Both the position numbers and the translations under genes were made by a program. This document shows, one piece after another, positions 19,357 to 28,751 of a stretch of 64,000 nt of DNA (position 1 is its first letter; each line of letters begins with the position of its first letter). This DNA is from Desulfobacter vibrioformis DSM 8776 (GTDB lineage Bacteria; Desulfobacterota; Desulfobacteria; Desulfobacterales; Desulfobacteraceae): NCBI RefSeq assembly GCF_000745975.1, contig NZ_JQKJ01000009.1:101398-165397 (forward strand), in the 5' to 3' direction. The notes under the pieces were generated by a model that saw nothing but the letters and a program-made list of their open reading frames with translations, made no database searches and was not told where the DNA came from.

Positions 19357-19745
19357 GGCCTTGGAACGTTGTCTCCAATGAATAGTCAATAGTCAGATTT
19401 GCATGATACAGACCGTTCAATGTTATAAACTTAAGTATTGAGTATTGGGTTACCTAAGGGTAATTACTCGGTATTTTACCGAATTTGACTCCTGACAGAT
19501 AATACCATTATTGCGGGGTTTGTATTTACTATATTTCATTGGTTTTATACAACTGTATTGGAATCCTTTTACGCATTTTAAAATACTGATAGCGGGTATG
19601 AAAGAGTTTCAGTTTTCATGATATGTGGTGAGATAGCCGGACCCGTTCAGGCACATGTTAATTTTTTATTAATTAAAATTGACATATGTTAATCTATATA
19701 TTAGATAGTATGAACAAAAGTTAACTTTTTATCTATTGCCTTAAT
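19357..19745. promoter_or_regulatory. AT-rich intergenic control region of the restriction-modification island
   Basis: These 389 bases carry no gene. A short hairpin CGGTA-TTT-TACCG lies at 19469-19481. Close to the repressor start are a TTGACA -35-like element (19679-19684) with a weak TAGATA -10 17 bases later, three GTTAA(T/C) boxes (19657, 19688, 19720) spaced 31 and 32 bases, and the perfect palindrome AAAAGTTAACTTTT (19716-19729). The layout suggests an autoregulated operator/promoter for the S24 repressor gene. Base composition changes to AT-rich within this stretch. Confidence 0.5.
19716..19729. promoter_or_regulatory. Palindromic operator candidate AAAAGTTAACTTTT
   Basis: A perfect 14-bp palindrome lies 16 bases before the repressor ATG and downstream of the TTGACA element, where bound repressor would block transcription. 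It contains one of three GTTAA boxes in the region. Assignment as the repressor's operator is inference from position and symmetry. Confidence 0.45.
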
Positions 19746-20399
19746 ATGAATAACATTAGTTTCCATTCTTTTTATCAAAGATTAATCAATGAAGGTATTA
19801 TTACGTCTCAAAAAGAATTAGCTTCATTGTTGGATGTCAAAGGTTCTGCAATATCCCAGGCAAAGAGACGAAAAGTAATCCCACAAGCATGGGTATCAAA
19901 AATTTCCGAAAAAATGAATTTAAGCCCCAAATGGATTAAAACAGGCAACGGGGATAAATATTTTGATAAGATTTGCGATGACAATCATACTTTTGAGATC
20001 GTCCCAAAAGTGAAGGCTCGCTTATCTGCGGGAGACGGATCTTTCGATGTCGATCAAAAAATTTCCGAATACTATTCATTTCAAAAAATTTGGTTAAGAA
20101 AAAAAGGGAATCCCAAAGATATGGTTTTAATGGATATCTCTGGCAATAGTATGGAACCTGAGTTGAAAGATGGAGATACAGTTCTTGTTGACAGATCTAA
20201 AAATGAAATATTGGCGGGAGCAATATATGCAGTTGGTGTTGAGGATACTGTTTTAATAAAAAGGGTTGAAAAGCTTCCGGACAAGCTTGTTTTAATAAGT
20301 GATAATGAAAAGTATTCCCCAATATACATAACAGGAGATGATATCAACCGTGTAAGAGTTTTAGGGAAAGTCATATGGATTTGTCGAGAAATCAATTAA
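19746..20399 (+). CDS. LexA/CI-like repressor: helix-turn-helix plus S24 self-cleaving peptidase domain
   Basis: The 217-residue protein has an N-terminal phage CI-type helix-turn-helix (about 8-65, with SQKELASLLDVKGSAISQAK) and a C-terminal S24 peptidase fold. The catalytic Ser135 sits in SGNSMEPELKDGD and Lys172 in VLIKRV, a spacing of 37 residues as in LexA. An Ala95-Gly96 pair in the linker (RLSAGDG) is a possible cleavage site. It is the first gene of an AT-rich three-gene island and is followed 102 bases later by the methylase gene. By family knowledge it should repress promoters until RecA-stimulated self-cleavage. Its control of the downstream genes is inference. Confidence 0.85.
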   Translation: MNNISFHSFYQRLINEGIITSQKELASLLDVKGSAISQAKRRKVIPQAWVSKISEKMNLSPKWIKTGNGDKYFDKICDDNHTFEIVPKVKARLSAGDGSFDVDQKISEYYSFQKIWLRKKGNPKDMVLMDISGNSMEPELKDGDTVLVDRSKNEILAGAIYAVGVEDTVLIKRVEKLPDKLVLISDNEKYSPIYITGDDINRVRVLGKVIWICREIN

Positions 20400-20501
20400 A
20401 TAATGATTATCAAAAACAATTTAAATCTAACGCTGTTTTTTGAAAAAACAATAATATGAAAATTTTAAAAGTCATATTCGGAATAATACATAGATAGCCC
20501 T

Positions 20502-23500
20502 ATGAAAGAATTAAAAAAAATATTCTCTCGTTTAGGGATGAATCAAGAAAACGGTTTATTCATATCATCAGAACTCAGGCAAGAAAGAGTATTGTCACAT
20601 AGGGTTGAAAAACTTTTTGAGAGTAGATTAAAGCCAGCCGCTTTTTTTTGCATTGATAATAAACCAACTGTGCTTTTTTATAATTCTCCCCCAAATAGGA
20701 GTGATTTATTCAAAGCCATATGGAACTTCAATGAATCTCCTGTCGTTATTATAAACGAACCAGATAGGATTGAAATCCTCAATGGGCTTTCTTTCCTTGA
20801 CAAGGAAAATACACTTGAGAAATTAGCCGAGGAATCTAACCTTGACGCGTTTTCATATTTTGAGATTGTGACTGGAAGGGTATGGCAGAAATTCGGAGAT
20901 AGATTCAAGTATAATAATAGAGTTGATTACAAGCTGCTTGAGAATATTAAAGCTGCGAGAGATCTTCTTATTAGCCAAGAAAATATCAATGATTATTTGG
21001 CAAACGCTCTACTTGGAAAATGCTTGTTTATCAGATACTTAATTGATCGAAAAGTTAGAATAAAATTTGATGATAAAATTCTGAGAGCCTGGAGCAATGA
21101 TGAGTTTTGTCAGCTTTTAGAAGACAAAACCAAAACAATTAAATTTCTAAATTATTTAAAAGCACATTTTAATGGGGAAGCCTTTCTAATAGAGGATGCG
21201 CTACTATATGACATCCCCGATAGCGCTTTTGAAATTTTAAAAAAATTATTGTTGGGAACAGAGATAACAAGCAACCAAATGTCATTGTTTGATATCTATG
21301 ATTTCTCAATTATTCCTGTTGAATTTATAAGCAACGTATACGAATACTTTATTGGAAGAAAGCAACAAGCTAAAAAGGGTGCCTATTACACTCCTCTTTT
21401 TTTAGTTGACTATATTATTTCTAAAACCGTTACAAAGTATCTTAAAGACAATCCTGATAGCTATAAATGTAAGATATTAGATCCAGCCTGCGGGTCTGGT
21501 ATTTTTCTTGTTGAATCATTGAGAAAAATGATAGAGCACTATCAAGAAACAAACAATAAGACTTCACATAGTAGTCGTAACTTTAAAGAAGTATTAAAAA
21601 AGATCACCGAAGAAACAATTTTTGGTATAGACCAAGATAAAAATGCAATTAATGTTGCTATTTTTTCGGTTTATCTTACGTTGCTTGATTATCAAGAACC
21701 AAAAGAAATAGAAAATTTCAGATTTCCGAAATTAATAGAAAAGAATTTTTTCATTAAAGATTTTTTTAATGAAAATGATATATTTAACAATGCGTTTCAA
21801 AAAATTGATTTTGACTTCATTCTTGGTAATCCACCCTGGAAGAGAGGCAGTGATAAAAACGCTCTTTTCTTAAAGTATATTAATAGAAGACGAACACTTG
21901 AATCCAAAATATCAAACACGGTAATTCCGTCAATCAGCAACAAAGAAATAGCTCAAGCCTTTTTGCTCAGAACAAGCGATTTCAGCTCTAAAAATACGAA
22001 ATGTGCCTTAATTGTAACCAGCAAGACATTATATAATCTCAAAGCAGACGGGTTTAGAGAATATTTTTTGAAAAATTATTTTCTTTCGAAAGTTTTTGAT
22101 TTGTCTCCGGTTCGAAAGGAAGTGTTTGACAAATCAAATGACCCTGCGGTTGCACCTGCAGTTATTCTTTTCTTTAATTATGCACATGGACAATCAACTG
22201 ATAAAAATATAATTAATCATATAGCTTTGAAACCCAATCGTTTCTTTTCGCTTTTTAAAATTTTTGTTCTGCAAAAGAATGACATAAAACAGGTTTTGCA
22301 ATCTCGTTTAATTGAAAATGATTGGTTATGGAAGATATTGCTTTATGGTAGTTATCTTGATTTCCATTTAATCAAAAGACTTAAAACTCAGTACGAAAGC
22401 ATACATAAATCAATACAAAGAAAAAAATATTTATGTCTCACGGGGATTCAGTACGGCCAAGACAAAAGAAACTCAAAGCACTTGATTGGATTGCCAATTA
22501 TTAGTGTAAATCGAGTGAAACCTTTTTTTATTGAACCACATTCTAAAGAAATTTTCTCTAAATCTTATATACACAGGCCGCGTAATAAAGAGCTTTTCGA
22601 AGGTGAAAGGCTCATTATTAAAAAAGGACTTAACCCATATTTTAAATCAACCTCTGCCATAATAAGAGAGAAAGCTATTTTCAAAGATTCACTGACAGCG
22701 ATAAAAATCTTTGAGCACTCCAATATTAAGGACTTAAAAACATTTTGTGGTCTTCTCCAATCAGCAATGTTTTCCTATTTTATTCTTATGACCGGCTCAT
22801 CAACAGGAGTTGAAAGAGAACAAGGATTCAATGAAGAAAAATTCGATTTTCCATACACGAACAATCCATTAGTGTCAGAATATGTAAGCAAAATTGAAGA
22901 ATTATGTGATCAACTTGTAAATAATAAGAATAAGTTATTAGATACTGAGGTGCTATCAATAGAAAGAAAAAAAAACAAACTGTTGGAAAAATTAGACGAG
23001 GAAATTTTTAGAAGTTTCGATTTAAATGAACAGGAATTAGCATTAATTGATTACGCTATCAAAATAACCATTCCTCTAATTATGAAACATAAGAAGTTTG
23101 AAAAAAACACTTTAAGTCCTTTGTTGGTAGAAGATCCATTTCTAAAAGATTACTCTCAGGTTTATTTTAATCGTTTTAAAAAATCATTTGAAAAACACAA
23201 TAAAAAATTTGTGCTCCAAATACTTTACAATGAATATTTAGTAGGAATGTTTTTTAAAGTTATTGATGCCAAAGATTTCATAAGGCAAGTTATTTGGAAG
23301 CAAGCGTCAGAAAATAGCATAATTTCAAAACTTCACTCTCTTGGTTGCCAAAAACTTACAAAAAATCTTTTTCTTCAGAAAGATATAAGAGGCTTTGAAA
23401 AAAACGGATTTTATATTGTAAAGCCGAATGAAAAAAAATTATGGCATAAAGCTATAGCTCACCTTGATGTTACTGAATTCGCTGATGCAATGTTGAAAAA

Positions 23501-23507
23501 GGACTAA
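20502..23507 (+). CDS. Eco57I-like N6-adenine DNA methylase (restriction-modification)
   Basis: The 1001-residue protein contains an N6-adenine methyltransferase core: motif I ILDPACGSGIFLVES (Asp327) for S-adenosylmethionine binding and motif IV DFILGNPPWKRG (Asn443-Pro-Pro-Trp446) for catalysis. The N-terminal 300 residues resemble the upstream region of Eco57I/type IIG-like enzymes, but I see no clear nuclease motif in them. The part after about residue 640 (LCLTGIQYGQ, ISVNRVKPF) looks like a TaqI-type target-recognition region. It is very AT-rich compared with both flanks. The gene downstream encodes a PD-(D/E)XK-like protein, so methylation and cleavage seem split over two genes. The recognition site is unknown. 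Confidence 0.82.
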   Translation: MKELKKIFSRLGMNQENGLFISSELRQERVLSHRVEKLFESRLKPAAFFCIDNKPTVLFYNSPPNRSDLFKAIWNFNESPVVIINEPDRIEILNGLSFLDKENTLEKLAEESNLDAFSYFEIVTGRVWQKFGDRFKYNNRVDYKLLENIKAARDLLISQENINDYLANALLGKCLFIRYLIDRKVRIKFDDKILRAWSNDEFCQLLEDKTKTIKFLNYLKAHFNGEAFLIEDALLYDIPDSAFEILKKLLLGTEITSNQMSLFDIYDFSIIPVEFISNVYEYFIGRKQQAKKGAYYTPLFLVDYIISKTVTKYLKDNPDSYKCKILDPACGSGIFLVESLRKMIEHYQETNNKTSHSSRNFKEVLKKITEETIFGIDQDKNAINVAIFSVYLTLLDYQEPKEIENFRFPKLIEKNFFIKDFFNENDIFNNAFQKIDFDFILGNPPWKRGSDKNALFLKYINRRRTLESKISNTVIPSISNKEIAQAFLLRTSDFSSKNTKCALIVTSKTLYNLKADGFREYFLKNYFLSKVFDLSPVRKEVFDKSNDPAVAPAVILFFNYAHGQSTDKNIINHIALKPNRFFSLFKIFVLQKNDIKQVLQSRLIENDWLWKILLYGSYLDFHLIKRLKTQYESIHKSIQRKKYLCLTGIQYGQDKRNSKHLIGLPIISVNRVKPFFIEPHSKEIFSKSYIHRPRNKELFEGERLIIKKGLNPYFKSTSAIIREKAIFKDSLTAIKIFEHSNIKDLKTFCGLLQSAMFSYFILMTGSSTGVEREQGFNEEKFDFPYTNNPLVSEYVSKIEELCDQLVNNKNKLLDTEVLSIERKKNKLLEKLDEEIFRSFDLNEQELALIDYAIKITIPLIMKHKKFEKNTLSPLLVEDPFLKDYSQVYFNRFKKSFEKHNKKFVLQILYNEYLVGMFFKVIDAKDFIRQVIWKQASENSIISKLHSLGCQKLTKNLFLQKDIRGFEKNGFYIVKPNEKKLWHKAIAHLDVTEFADAMLKKD

Positions 23508-23519
23508 TATAGTAAAAAA

Positions 23520-24185
23520 ATGAACCAACCGCTTGATGCTTCAGTTTTTATAGAATCGGCTAATTTTAAATTAGCTGAATTTCAAGACATTCTTTCTAAG
23601 ATAGTTGAGTGCTATAAATTAATGATGTCTGATGGGATACTGGTGAATAATGACGAAAACGAAATCAGAGATGTTTTGCATAGAGATTATTTAAATAACA
23701 ACAGCATTAGAAATAGTTTAGGATTAACGGATTATCTCTTTGACCCTGAAGTTCCAGAGGCAAATACTCAAGGAAGGACGGATATAAAAATACAGACACC
23801 TGATACATTTTTGGACACATTTGCATATTACATAATTGAATGCAAAAGATTGGATAATGGAAATCCAAGTGGTAGAACAGGCCTTAATGCGAAATATATT
23901 AAAAATGGGATCATGCGATTTGTTGAAGGAAAATATTCAACATACTGCAAGCTGAATGGTATGATTGGATTTATTGTTGAGACTATGGATATAAATAAAA
24001 ATATCCAGCATATCAATTGGTTACTTGATTCTAAATACTTCCAAACAAACACTTTAGAAAAATTAAGTTCTCAACTATTTATTCAAGATTTTAAATACCA
24101 GTACTGTTCAGTTCACAAGGATTTAAAAAATAACAAATTTAGCCTGTATCATCTGATGCTGGATTTTTCAAAAAACTTGATATGA
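23520..24185 (+). CDS. Small PD-(D/E)XK nuclease-like protein of the methylase island
   Basis: The 221-residue protein starts 13 bases after the methylase stop. It shows a pattern compatible with a PD-(D/E)XK nuclease: Asp88 in QGRTDIKI, then a strand ending in YYIIECKRLD with Glu107-Cys-Lys109. An upstream acidic helix contains ENEIRDVLHRDYL. The C-terminal part has a predicted beta-strand IGFIVETMDI and a helical tail. I do not recognise a named family. As partner of an N6-adenine methylase it is most likely the restriction or DNA-end-sensing component, but it could also be a methylase accessory subunit. Composition matches the island, not the flanks. Confidence 0.65.
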   Translation: MNQPLDASVFIESANFKLAEFQDILSKIVECYKLMMSDGILVNNDENEIRDVLHRDYLNNNSIRNSLGLTDYLFDPEVPEANTQGRTDIKIQTPDTFLDTFAYYIIECKRLDNGNPSGRTGLNAKYIKNGIMRFVEGKYSTYCKLNGMIGFIVETMDINKNIQHINWLLDSKYFQTNTLEKLSSQLFIQDFKYQYCSVHKDLKNNKFSLYHLMLDFSKNLI

Positions 24186-24387
24186 TAATCACTTCCCAGT
24201 TAAACAGTAATCGGAACATCCGGACTTTGTCTATCATGTGTCGCCGATAGGCTTGCTAGTAAAGTCCGTCACTTCTTTTTTCAGTGCTCAGGTCACTCTC
24301 AATTGAGTACGAACGTTACAGGCCTTGATCCGCTTTATGACGGAACATTAAGAAAGAGACCAAGACCTGTGTTGAAACGTTCCGGAT
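24186..24387. other. Intergenic boundary between AT-rich island and cytochrome operon
   Basis: These 202 bases lie between the convergent ends of the nuclease-like gene and the cytochrome gene. Composition returns to normal within it. No T-tailed hairpin, tRNA or repeat with the left island flank could be found that would mark an attachment site. Confidence 0.4.
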
Positions 24388-26430
24388 TTACGGCGTGCTA
24401 CCGTATCCCATGGGCAGCTGCTTGAACCGGCCGCCATATATAATGGGATCTCCTTCATACCCCAAGGCTTTAAAGTTAATGTAATCGGTTTTGTTGATTA
24501 AATGCTCAACATCCCGGCCTCTGGATTTCATATAGGAAAAATCGGTACCCTTGTGGGCGATTTTTTTGAAATCCACATTGCGGTTGTCCTGGTGACACCG
24601 GTTGCAGGTTGTCTCCCCTTTCAGGCTTTCATGGCACTGGGCACAGGAAAGGGCCATATCCGCAGGCATCACCTCATGTTCAAGCCGCCAGTACATCCAG
24701 GTCTTTTTCCATTTGTATGATCCTGAATAGGGCAGGCCCGCCACGGACATGCCGTCCTTAAAGGCCTTGTTCCAGTCCCGATTCTTCCAGAATGCGGTCT
24801 TATCCTTCTTGTCTCTGGGAAACAGATGGGGCACTAAAACGATGTCATGGTCCGCATCCACAGCCTGGATTCCCTTCATGATCTTAAACGGTGTTATTTT
24901 TGACGAAGGGTCTTTGATGGAGCCCACCGGCGTGGTCAAATTGATCACTTCGGCATTGATATCCACCTTGTCTCCCAATAGTACCCGATGCATATATCCC
25001 GAATACCACCGGTAATCGGGCATCGCCGACTCTTCCCACTTAAAAAAGCCTTTTTTCCAGTTATAATCCGGCTTGCCGTACTTATCCATTTGGGGCTTTC
25101 GGTCTTTATCCCCGGCCTGGGACCAGTCCCAGTATGTTTTAGTGGGTTTGCACTTGGCAAATACCGGAGAGTGGCACACATTGCACTCCAGGGTTTTACA
25201 GTGATTATCCAGATGATGGTCCAAAAGCCCGCCGCTGTAATGGGGATTTTCTCCATGGCAGTCCTGGCAGGAGACCTTGCCCTCGGCCACGGGAACCGAG
25301 GTGCTCCGACCCGCAATCCGGTGGTTCCGGGTTTTGTGGCATTCGGTACAGGAAAAATCATATCCACCCATGTGGACATCACAACTGCGTTCCGGGGTCA
25401 ACAACTGCCTGGACATATCGGCATGTTTGATGGCATCGCCGCCCCCGCCGTTGAAATGGCATGCACCGCAGGTGGCGCGGCTGGCATGTCCGACCTTTGT
25501 GGCCACCATCTTCAGATCAACGTCTTTAGCGGGCATACCCGCCGCCGTGGGCTCTTTTTTATAGGTACCCGTGGTATCATGGCACACCAGGCAGTCAATT
25601 TTTGACATGTCCGTAAAATCAAAACTTGCATCTTTCCAGCCGTAACCTGCATGGCAACTGGTACAGCGCGGCTCGTTACTGATGACATTGATGCAATAGT
25701 TATTCAACGCCGTAGCCGCCTTGCCGTGCAGAATCTCTTTGCTGTGGCCGGTGGTATACGGGGACGGCCCCTTCCAGAGCCAGTGGGCGGTTTTAATCAT
25801 ATCTTTACCCTGGGTTTCATGGCATCTTAGACACTCGGCGGTTACCTGGAACGGATCGGCATTGTCCGGCAGGTTAACCAGTTGGGTGTGGTCCGGCACA
25901 TTTTTCAGGTGGCACCCTGTGCAGGTCGTCGGCCCCTTGGCTTCAGCCTTATGGCATTCCATGCATTGTTGGTGATAGGCGGCTTTCAGACCGATCCGTT
26001 CAGGGTGTTCACTGTTAAATGCATCCTGGTGGCAGGCTGAACACCGGGTGGTTTCAAGCGCAGCCTCATCTTTGGGACGATAGTGGTGGCACCGGGTGCA
26101 GTCCTGGATCAAAGCGGCATGCCGTTTATGGGCAAACCTGACCGGACCGTAATGGTCTTCGCGGTTTTTAATAATGGGGCTGTCCAAAAGAAAATAGACA
26201 TCATGGATATCCGACAGGGACAATCCCTGATCCAAAAGCCGCATTTTACGTTCCGTATGCCCTTCGTTTTTGTACGCACTGACAAACGGGACCGTCTCCT
26301 TTGCCCGCTCTTTTGCCGCCTCCTGGTCCGGTGCGGTCCACGTGTTGGCCGCCCGACCGGGCGATGTCGCAATGAACAATACACCTGCCATAACAACAAA
26401 GACTCTTATCCTTTTTATCAATTTTATCAT
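24388..26430 (-). CDS. Thirteen-haem c-type cytochrome (cytochrome c3-like module fused to OTR-like multihaem module)
   Basis: The 680-residue exported protein has a signal peptide (about 1-28, ending GRA-A) and 13 CXXCH haem sites. The first four (CTRCH at 111, CSACH, CMECH, CTGCH) have the spacing and the FAHKRHAAL histidine segment of a tetrahaem cytochrome c3 module. The other nine (CLRCH, CTSCH, CLVCH, CGACH, CTECH, CQDCH, CNVCH, CAQCH, CNRCH) resemble the octahaem tetrathionate-reductase (OTR) family. It acts in the periplasm. Its start overlaps the NrfD-like gene by 4 bases (ATGA). The likely role is as terminal reductase or electron-storage subunit; the substrate (sulfur or nitrogen oxyanion, or only electron transfer) cannot be read from sequence. 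Confidence 0.85.
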   Translation of the reverse strand: MIKLIKRIRVFVVMAGVLFIATSPGRAANTWTAPDQEAAKERAKETVPFVSAYKNEGHTERKMRLLDQGLSLSDIHDVYFLLDSPIIKNREDHYGPVRFAHKRHAALIQDCTRCHHYRPKDEAALETTRCSACHQDAFNSEHPERIGLKAAYHQQCMECHKAEAKGPTTCTGCHLKNVPDHTQLVNLPDNADPFQVTAECLRCHETQGKDMIKTAHWLWKGPSPYTTGHSKEILHGKAATALNNYCINVISNEPRCTSCHAGYGWKDASFDFTDMSKIDCLVCHDTTGTYKKEPTAAGMPAKDVDLKMVATKVGHASRATCGACHFNGGGGDAIKHADMSRQLLTPERSCDVHMGGYDFSCTECHKTRNHRIAGRSTSVPVAEGKVSCQDCHGENPHYSGGLLDHHLDNHCKTLECNVCHSPVFAKCKPTKTYWDWSQAGDKDRKPQMDKYGKPDYNWKKGFFKWEESAMPDYRWYSGYMHRVLLGDKVDINAEVINLTTPVGSIKDPSSKITPFKIMKGIQAVDADHDIVLVPHLFPRDKKDKTAFWKNRDWNKAFKDGMSVAGLPYSGSYKWKKTWMYWRLEHEVMPADMALSCAQCHESLKGETTCNRCHQDNRNVDFKKIAHKGTDFSYMKSRGRDVEHLINKTDYINFKALGYEGDPIIYGGRFKQLPMGYGSTP

Positions 26431-27629
26431 CGGGACACCTCCTGTGAGGCTTGGAGCACCGGCAGATAGGTAACCGCGATCTTGTAGATGAACATAAGCG
26501 TGGCAATCAATCCAAAGGTCACCATCATCTCCCCGATGGAAGGGAAATACCCCGGATCACTCAGCGGCGGTTTAAATCCGACAATAAATACGTTGATCCG
26601 GTTCAGGACCACCCCAGCCACAATAAGCGTTGCCGCAATAAAAAGGCCTTTGCGTGATGCCCTTATTTGGGAAGAAAGCAGCATAAGCCAGGGAAGGATC
26701 ACACCCAAAACCAGCTCCGCCACAAAGGCATTGCTCTGGGCCGTGCCGTCCAGAAGATAGATCCAGGTGCCCCGGACCGCCATATCCCCGATTTTGAGTA
26801 CCATATAGAACCCCAGAAGAAAGATGGTGATCCGGGTTAAGGGCGTCAGAATATTCATTTCCGAATCCAGCTTGAACGAAGAGGTGGCAATGGTGGTTTC
26901 AAATACCACCATGGGATAGCCCACGGCAAACGCTGATGTTAAAAACAACAGCGGCGGCAGAATGGGCGTATACCACAACGGATGCAGTTTGGTGGGAGCA
27001 ATGAGCATCAACGATCCCAGACTGGACTGGTGCATACACGAGAGTACCACCCCCAGAATAATCAAAGCCCACATGATCTTATCGATAATGGCGTCCCCGA
27101 TGTGTAAAATGTCATCCACCAGGCCGTTAAGCAGGGCCAATGGACCCGGCAGGTTTACATTTCCTTTAAACTGCTCTGCCACAATGGGAAAGAATTCCAG
27201 ATAAAGTACATTGAGATAGCACATGACGCACATGGCCACTTCAAACAATACGGAGTTGGTATTCCAGTTGAACATGGGTTTCCAGATCGCCCAGGAACGG
27301 CCGATATCCACAATCAGCCCAAGAACCACAAAGGTGTACCCTAAAACAGCGGTGAGCAGTGCTGGCCGGGTGACAGGTTCATAGGCATGTCGACCAAAAA
27401 TATGGGCCACAGCCGCCGTCGTAAATCCGCCGGCAGCCAGGGCCACGCCTGTGGCTACATCCACACCCACCCAAAGCCCCCAGGGCCGGGCCGTGCTTAA
27501 ATTTGCCACATATCCGATCCCCCCGGTAAACCGGGCAAGAATGGCGACAGCACCGGCAACCATAAAGGCCACCATCACCAGAACCCCGGGGGTCCAGAAC
27601 GGTTTTCTTAATGCCATGGGTTTATGCAT
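26427..27629 (-). CDS. NrfD/HybB-type quinone-interacting membrane subunit
   Basis: The 400-residue integral membrane protein has about ten hydrophobic helices and belongs to the NrfD/PsrC/HybB family of quinone-binding anchors. Typical segments include [20 protein letters not shown] near the N-terminus and [18 protein letters not shown] in the middle, characteristic of HybB-like members. It is encoded between a four-cluster ferredoxin and the multihaem cytochrome, overlapping the former by 8 bases and the latter by 4. The expected role is to exchange electrons between menaquinone and the periplasmic ferredoxin/cytochrome. No haem is bound by this family. Confidence 0.88.
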   Translation of the reverse strand: MHKPMALRKPFWTPGVLVMVAFMVAGAVAILARFTGGIGYVANLSTARPWGLWVGVDVATGVALAAGGFTTAAVAHIFGRHAYEPVTRPALLTAVLGYTFVVLGLIVDIGRSWAIWKPMFNWNTNSVLFEVAMCVMCYLNVLYLEFFPIVAEQFKGNVNLPGPLALLNGLVDDILHIGDAIIDKIMWALIILGVVLSCMHQSSLGSLMLIAPTKLHPLWYTPILPPLLFLTSAFAVGYPMVVFETTIATSSFKLDSEMNILTPLTRITIFLLGFYMVLKIGDMAVRGTWIYLLDGTAQSNAFVAELVLGVILPWLMLLSSQIRASRKGLFIAATLIVAGVVLNRINVFIVGFKPPLSDPGYFPSIGEMMVTFGLIATLMFIYKIAVTYLPVLQASQEVSR

Positions 27630-28551
27630 TACGACCTCCTTTCTGAGAAGGCGTCTCTTTGGGTTTTTGGGCTTTGTGTGTGCCGAACATAATCGCGCCT
27701 AAAAGGCTGAAAAGTGCAATGGGCGACCACAGATAACTGAACAGTGAGTGCTGGATGTTTTCCGACAGCTTTGGCATGGGCTTATCCGGCAAAACCGGCA
27801 GGTTGACCGTTTCAAAGGGAACCGCAGAGATATAAAGCCAGGAGGTGCCCCCCGCCTCTTTCTCCCCGTAGATGTGGTCAATATACTTACCCGGGTTCTG
27901 GGTCAGCCGTTTTTGGGCCATGTTTAACAGGGTGTTGCGTTTGCCGAATGTCAGGGCCTCGGTGGGACAGATGGTGGCGCATCCGGGCAGTCCGCCATCC
28001 TTTGATATCCTGTCGTAGCAGAACGTGCATTTCATCACCCGGGGGGTGACAGGATCAAAATACTCGTATGCCGGAATCTCAAAGGGACAGGCCACCATGC
28101 AGTAGCGGCAGCCGATGCATTTGTCCACATTGTACCGCACCGCACCGGTCTCGTCCTTGGTTAGCGCACCCACAATGCAGGCTGACACACAGGCCGGATC
28201 CTGGCAGTGCATGCACTGGACCTTGGCAAAGGTGGGAACCGGGGTATCATTTTCATCCACTGTTCCGGTAAAATATCGGTTGACCACCGTGTAGGCCTTA
28301 TCGTCCGGACGCCGCTTCTTTTCAAAAATAGTACATTGACAGGCAGCCCGTTCCGGTGTTGGCAAATGGTTGACTTCGGCGCAGGCCTCTTCGCATTTGC
28401 GGCACCCCACACACCGGGTCAGGTCCACCAGACACCCGAACGGATCCGGCGGGGATTTAGACTGCCAGGTGTCGGCGGCTGCCGGCGCAACGGTTGCCGT
28501 AGCCGTAGCCACGCCCATGATTTTAAAAAAATGCCTTCTGCTCAGCTGCAT
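27622..28551 (-). CDS. Tat-exported four-cluster [4Fe-4S] ferredoxin subunit (HybA/NrfC-like)
   Basis: The 309-residue protein begins with a twin-arginine signal ([10 protein letters not shown]) and contains four cysteine groups: [35 protein letters not shown] and CTFCYDR...GCATIC. These bind four [4Fe-4S] clusters in the HybA/NrfC/DmsB pattern. A C-terminal hydrophobic helix ([17 protein letters not shown]) anchors it to the membrane, as in HybA. It is the first gene of the operon and sits behind the sigma-54 promoter at 28649-28666. It should relay electrons between the NrfD-like subunit and the multihaem cytochrome on the periplasmic side. Confidence 0.9.
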   Translation of the reverse strand: MQLSRRHFFKIMGVATATATVAPAAADTWQSKSPPDPFGCLVDLTRCVGCRKCEEACAEVNHLPTPERAACQCTIFEKKRRPDDKAYTVVNRYFTGTVDENDTPVPTFAKVQCMHCQDPACVSACIVGALTKDETGAVRYNVDKCIGCRYCMVACPFEIPAYEYFDPVTPRVMKCTFCYDRISKDGGLPGCATICPTEALTFGKRNTLLNMAQKRLTQNPGKYIDHIYGEKEAGGTSWLYISAVPFETVNLPVLPDKPMPKLSENIQHSLFSYLWSPIALFSLLGAIMFGTHKAQKPKETPSQKGGRNA

Positions 28552-28648
28552 TGATCCTCCACAAAAATTTAAGCGTCATACTGCATAAATGGGTCATGCA
28601 AACGCTTGGTTTTTTCTTTTCTTTGCCTATTTCGAATTTGATGGAATA

Positions 28649-28666
28649 TTGCAACGGTCATGCCGA
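28649..28666 (-). promoter_or_regulatory. Sigma-54 (-24/-12) promoter of the ferredoxin-NrfD-cytochrome operon
   Basis: On the minus strand the sequence TCGGCATGACCGTTGCAA matches the sigma-54 consensus TGGCAC-N5-TTGCA. The invariant GG (28664-28663) and GC (28652-28651) are separated by exactly 10 bases. It lies about 100 bases before the ferredoxin start, opposite a divergent sigma-54 activator gene. The paired sites at 28752-28802 are at the usual enhancer distance. Confidence 0.72.
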
Positions 28667-28751
28667 ATTCCTATGAAAATCACAACCTGCTATTTTTACG
28701 ATATTTTTTGAAATTTATACTGGCAGACAAGCGCCCAAGGTGTTAAATTTG

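Noticed and set aside
19357..24387. Attachment-site direct repeats flanking the AT-rich island (TTGGAACGTT left, TTGAAACGTT right)
   Set aside because: Only ten bases with one mismatch, no integrase gene and no tRNA nearby; compatible with chance.
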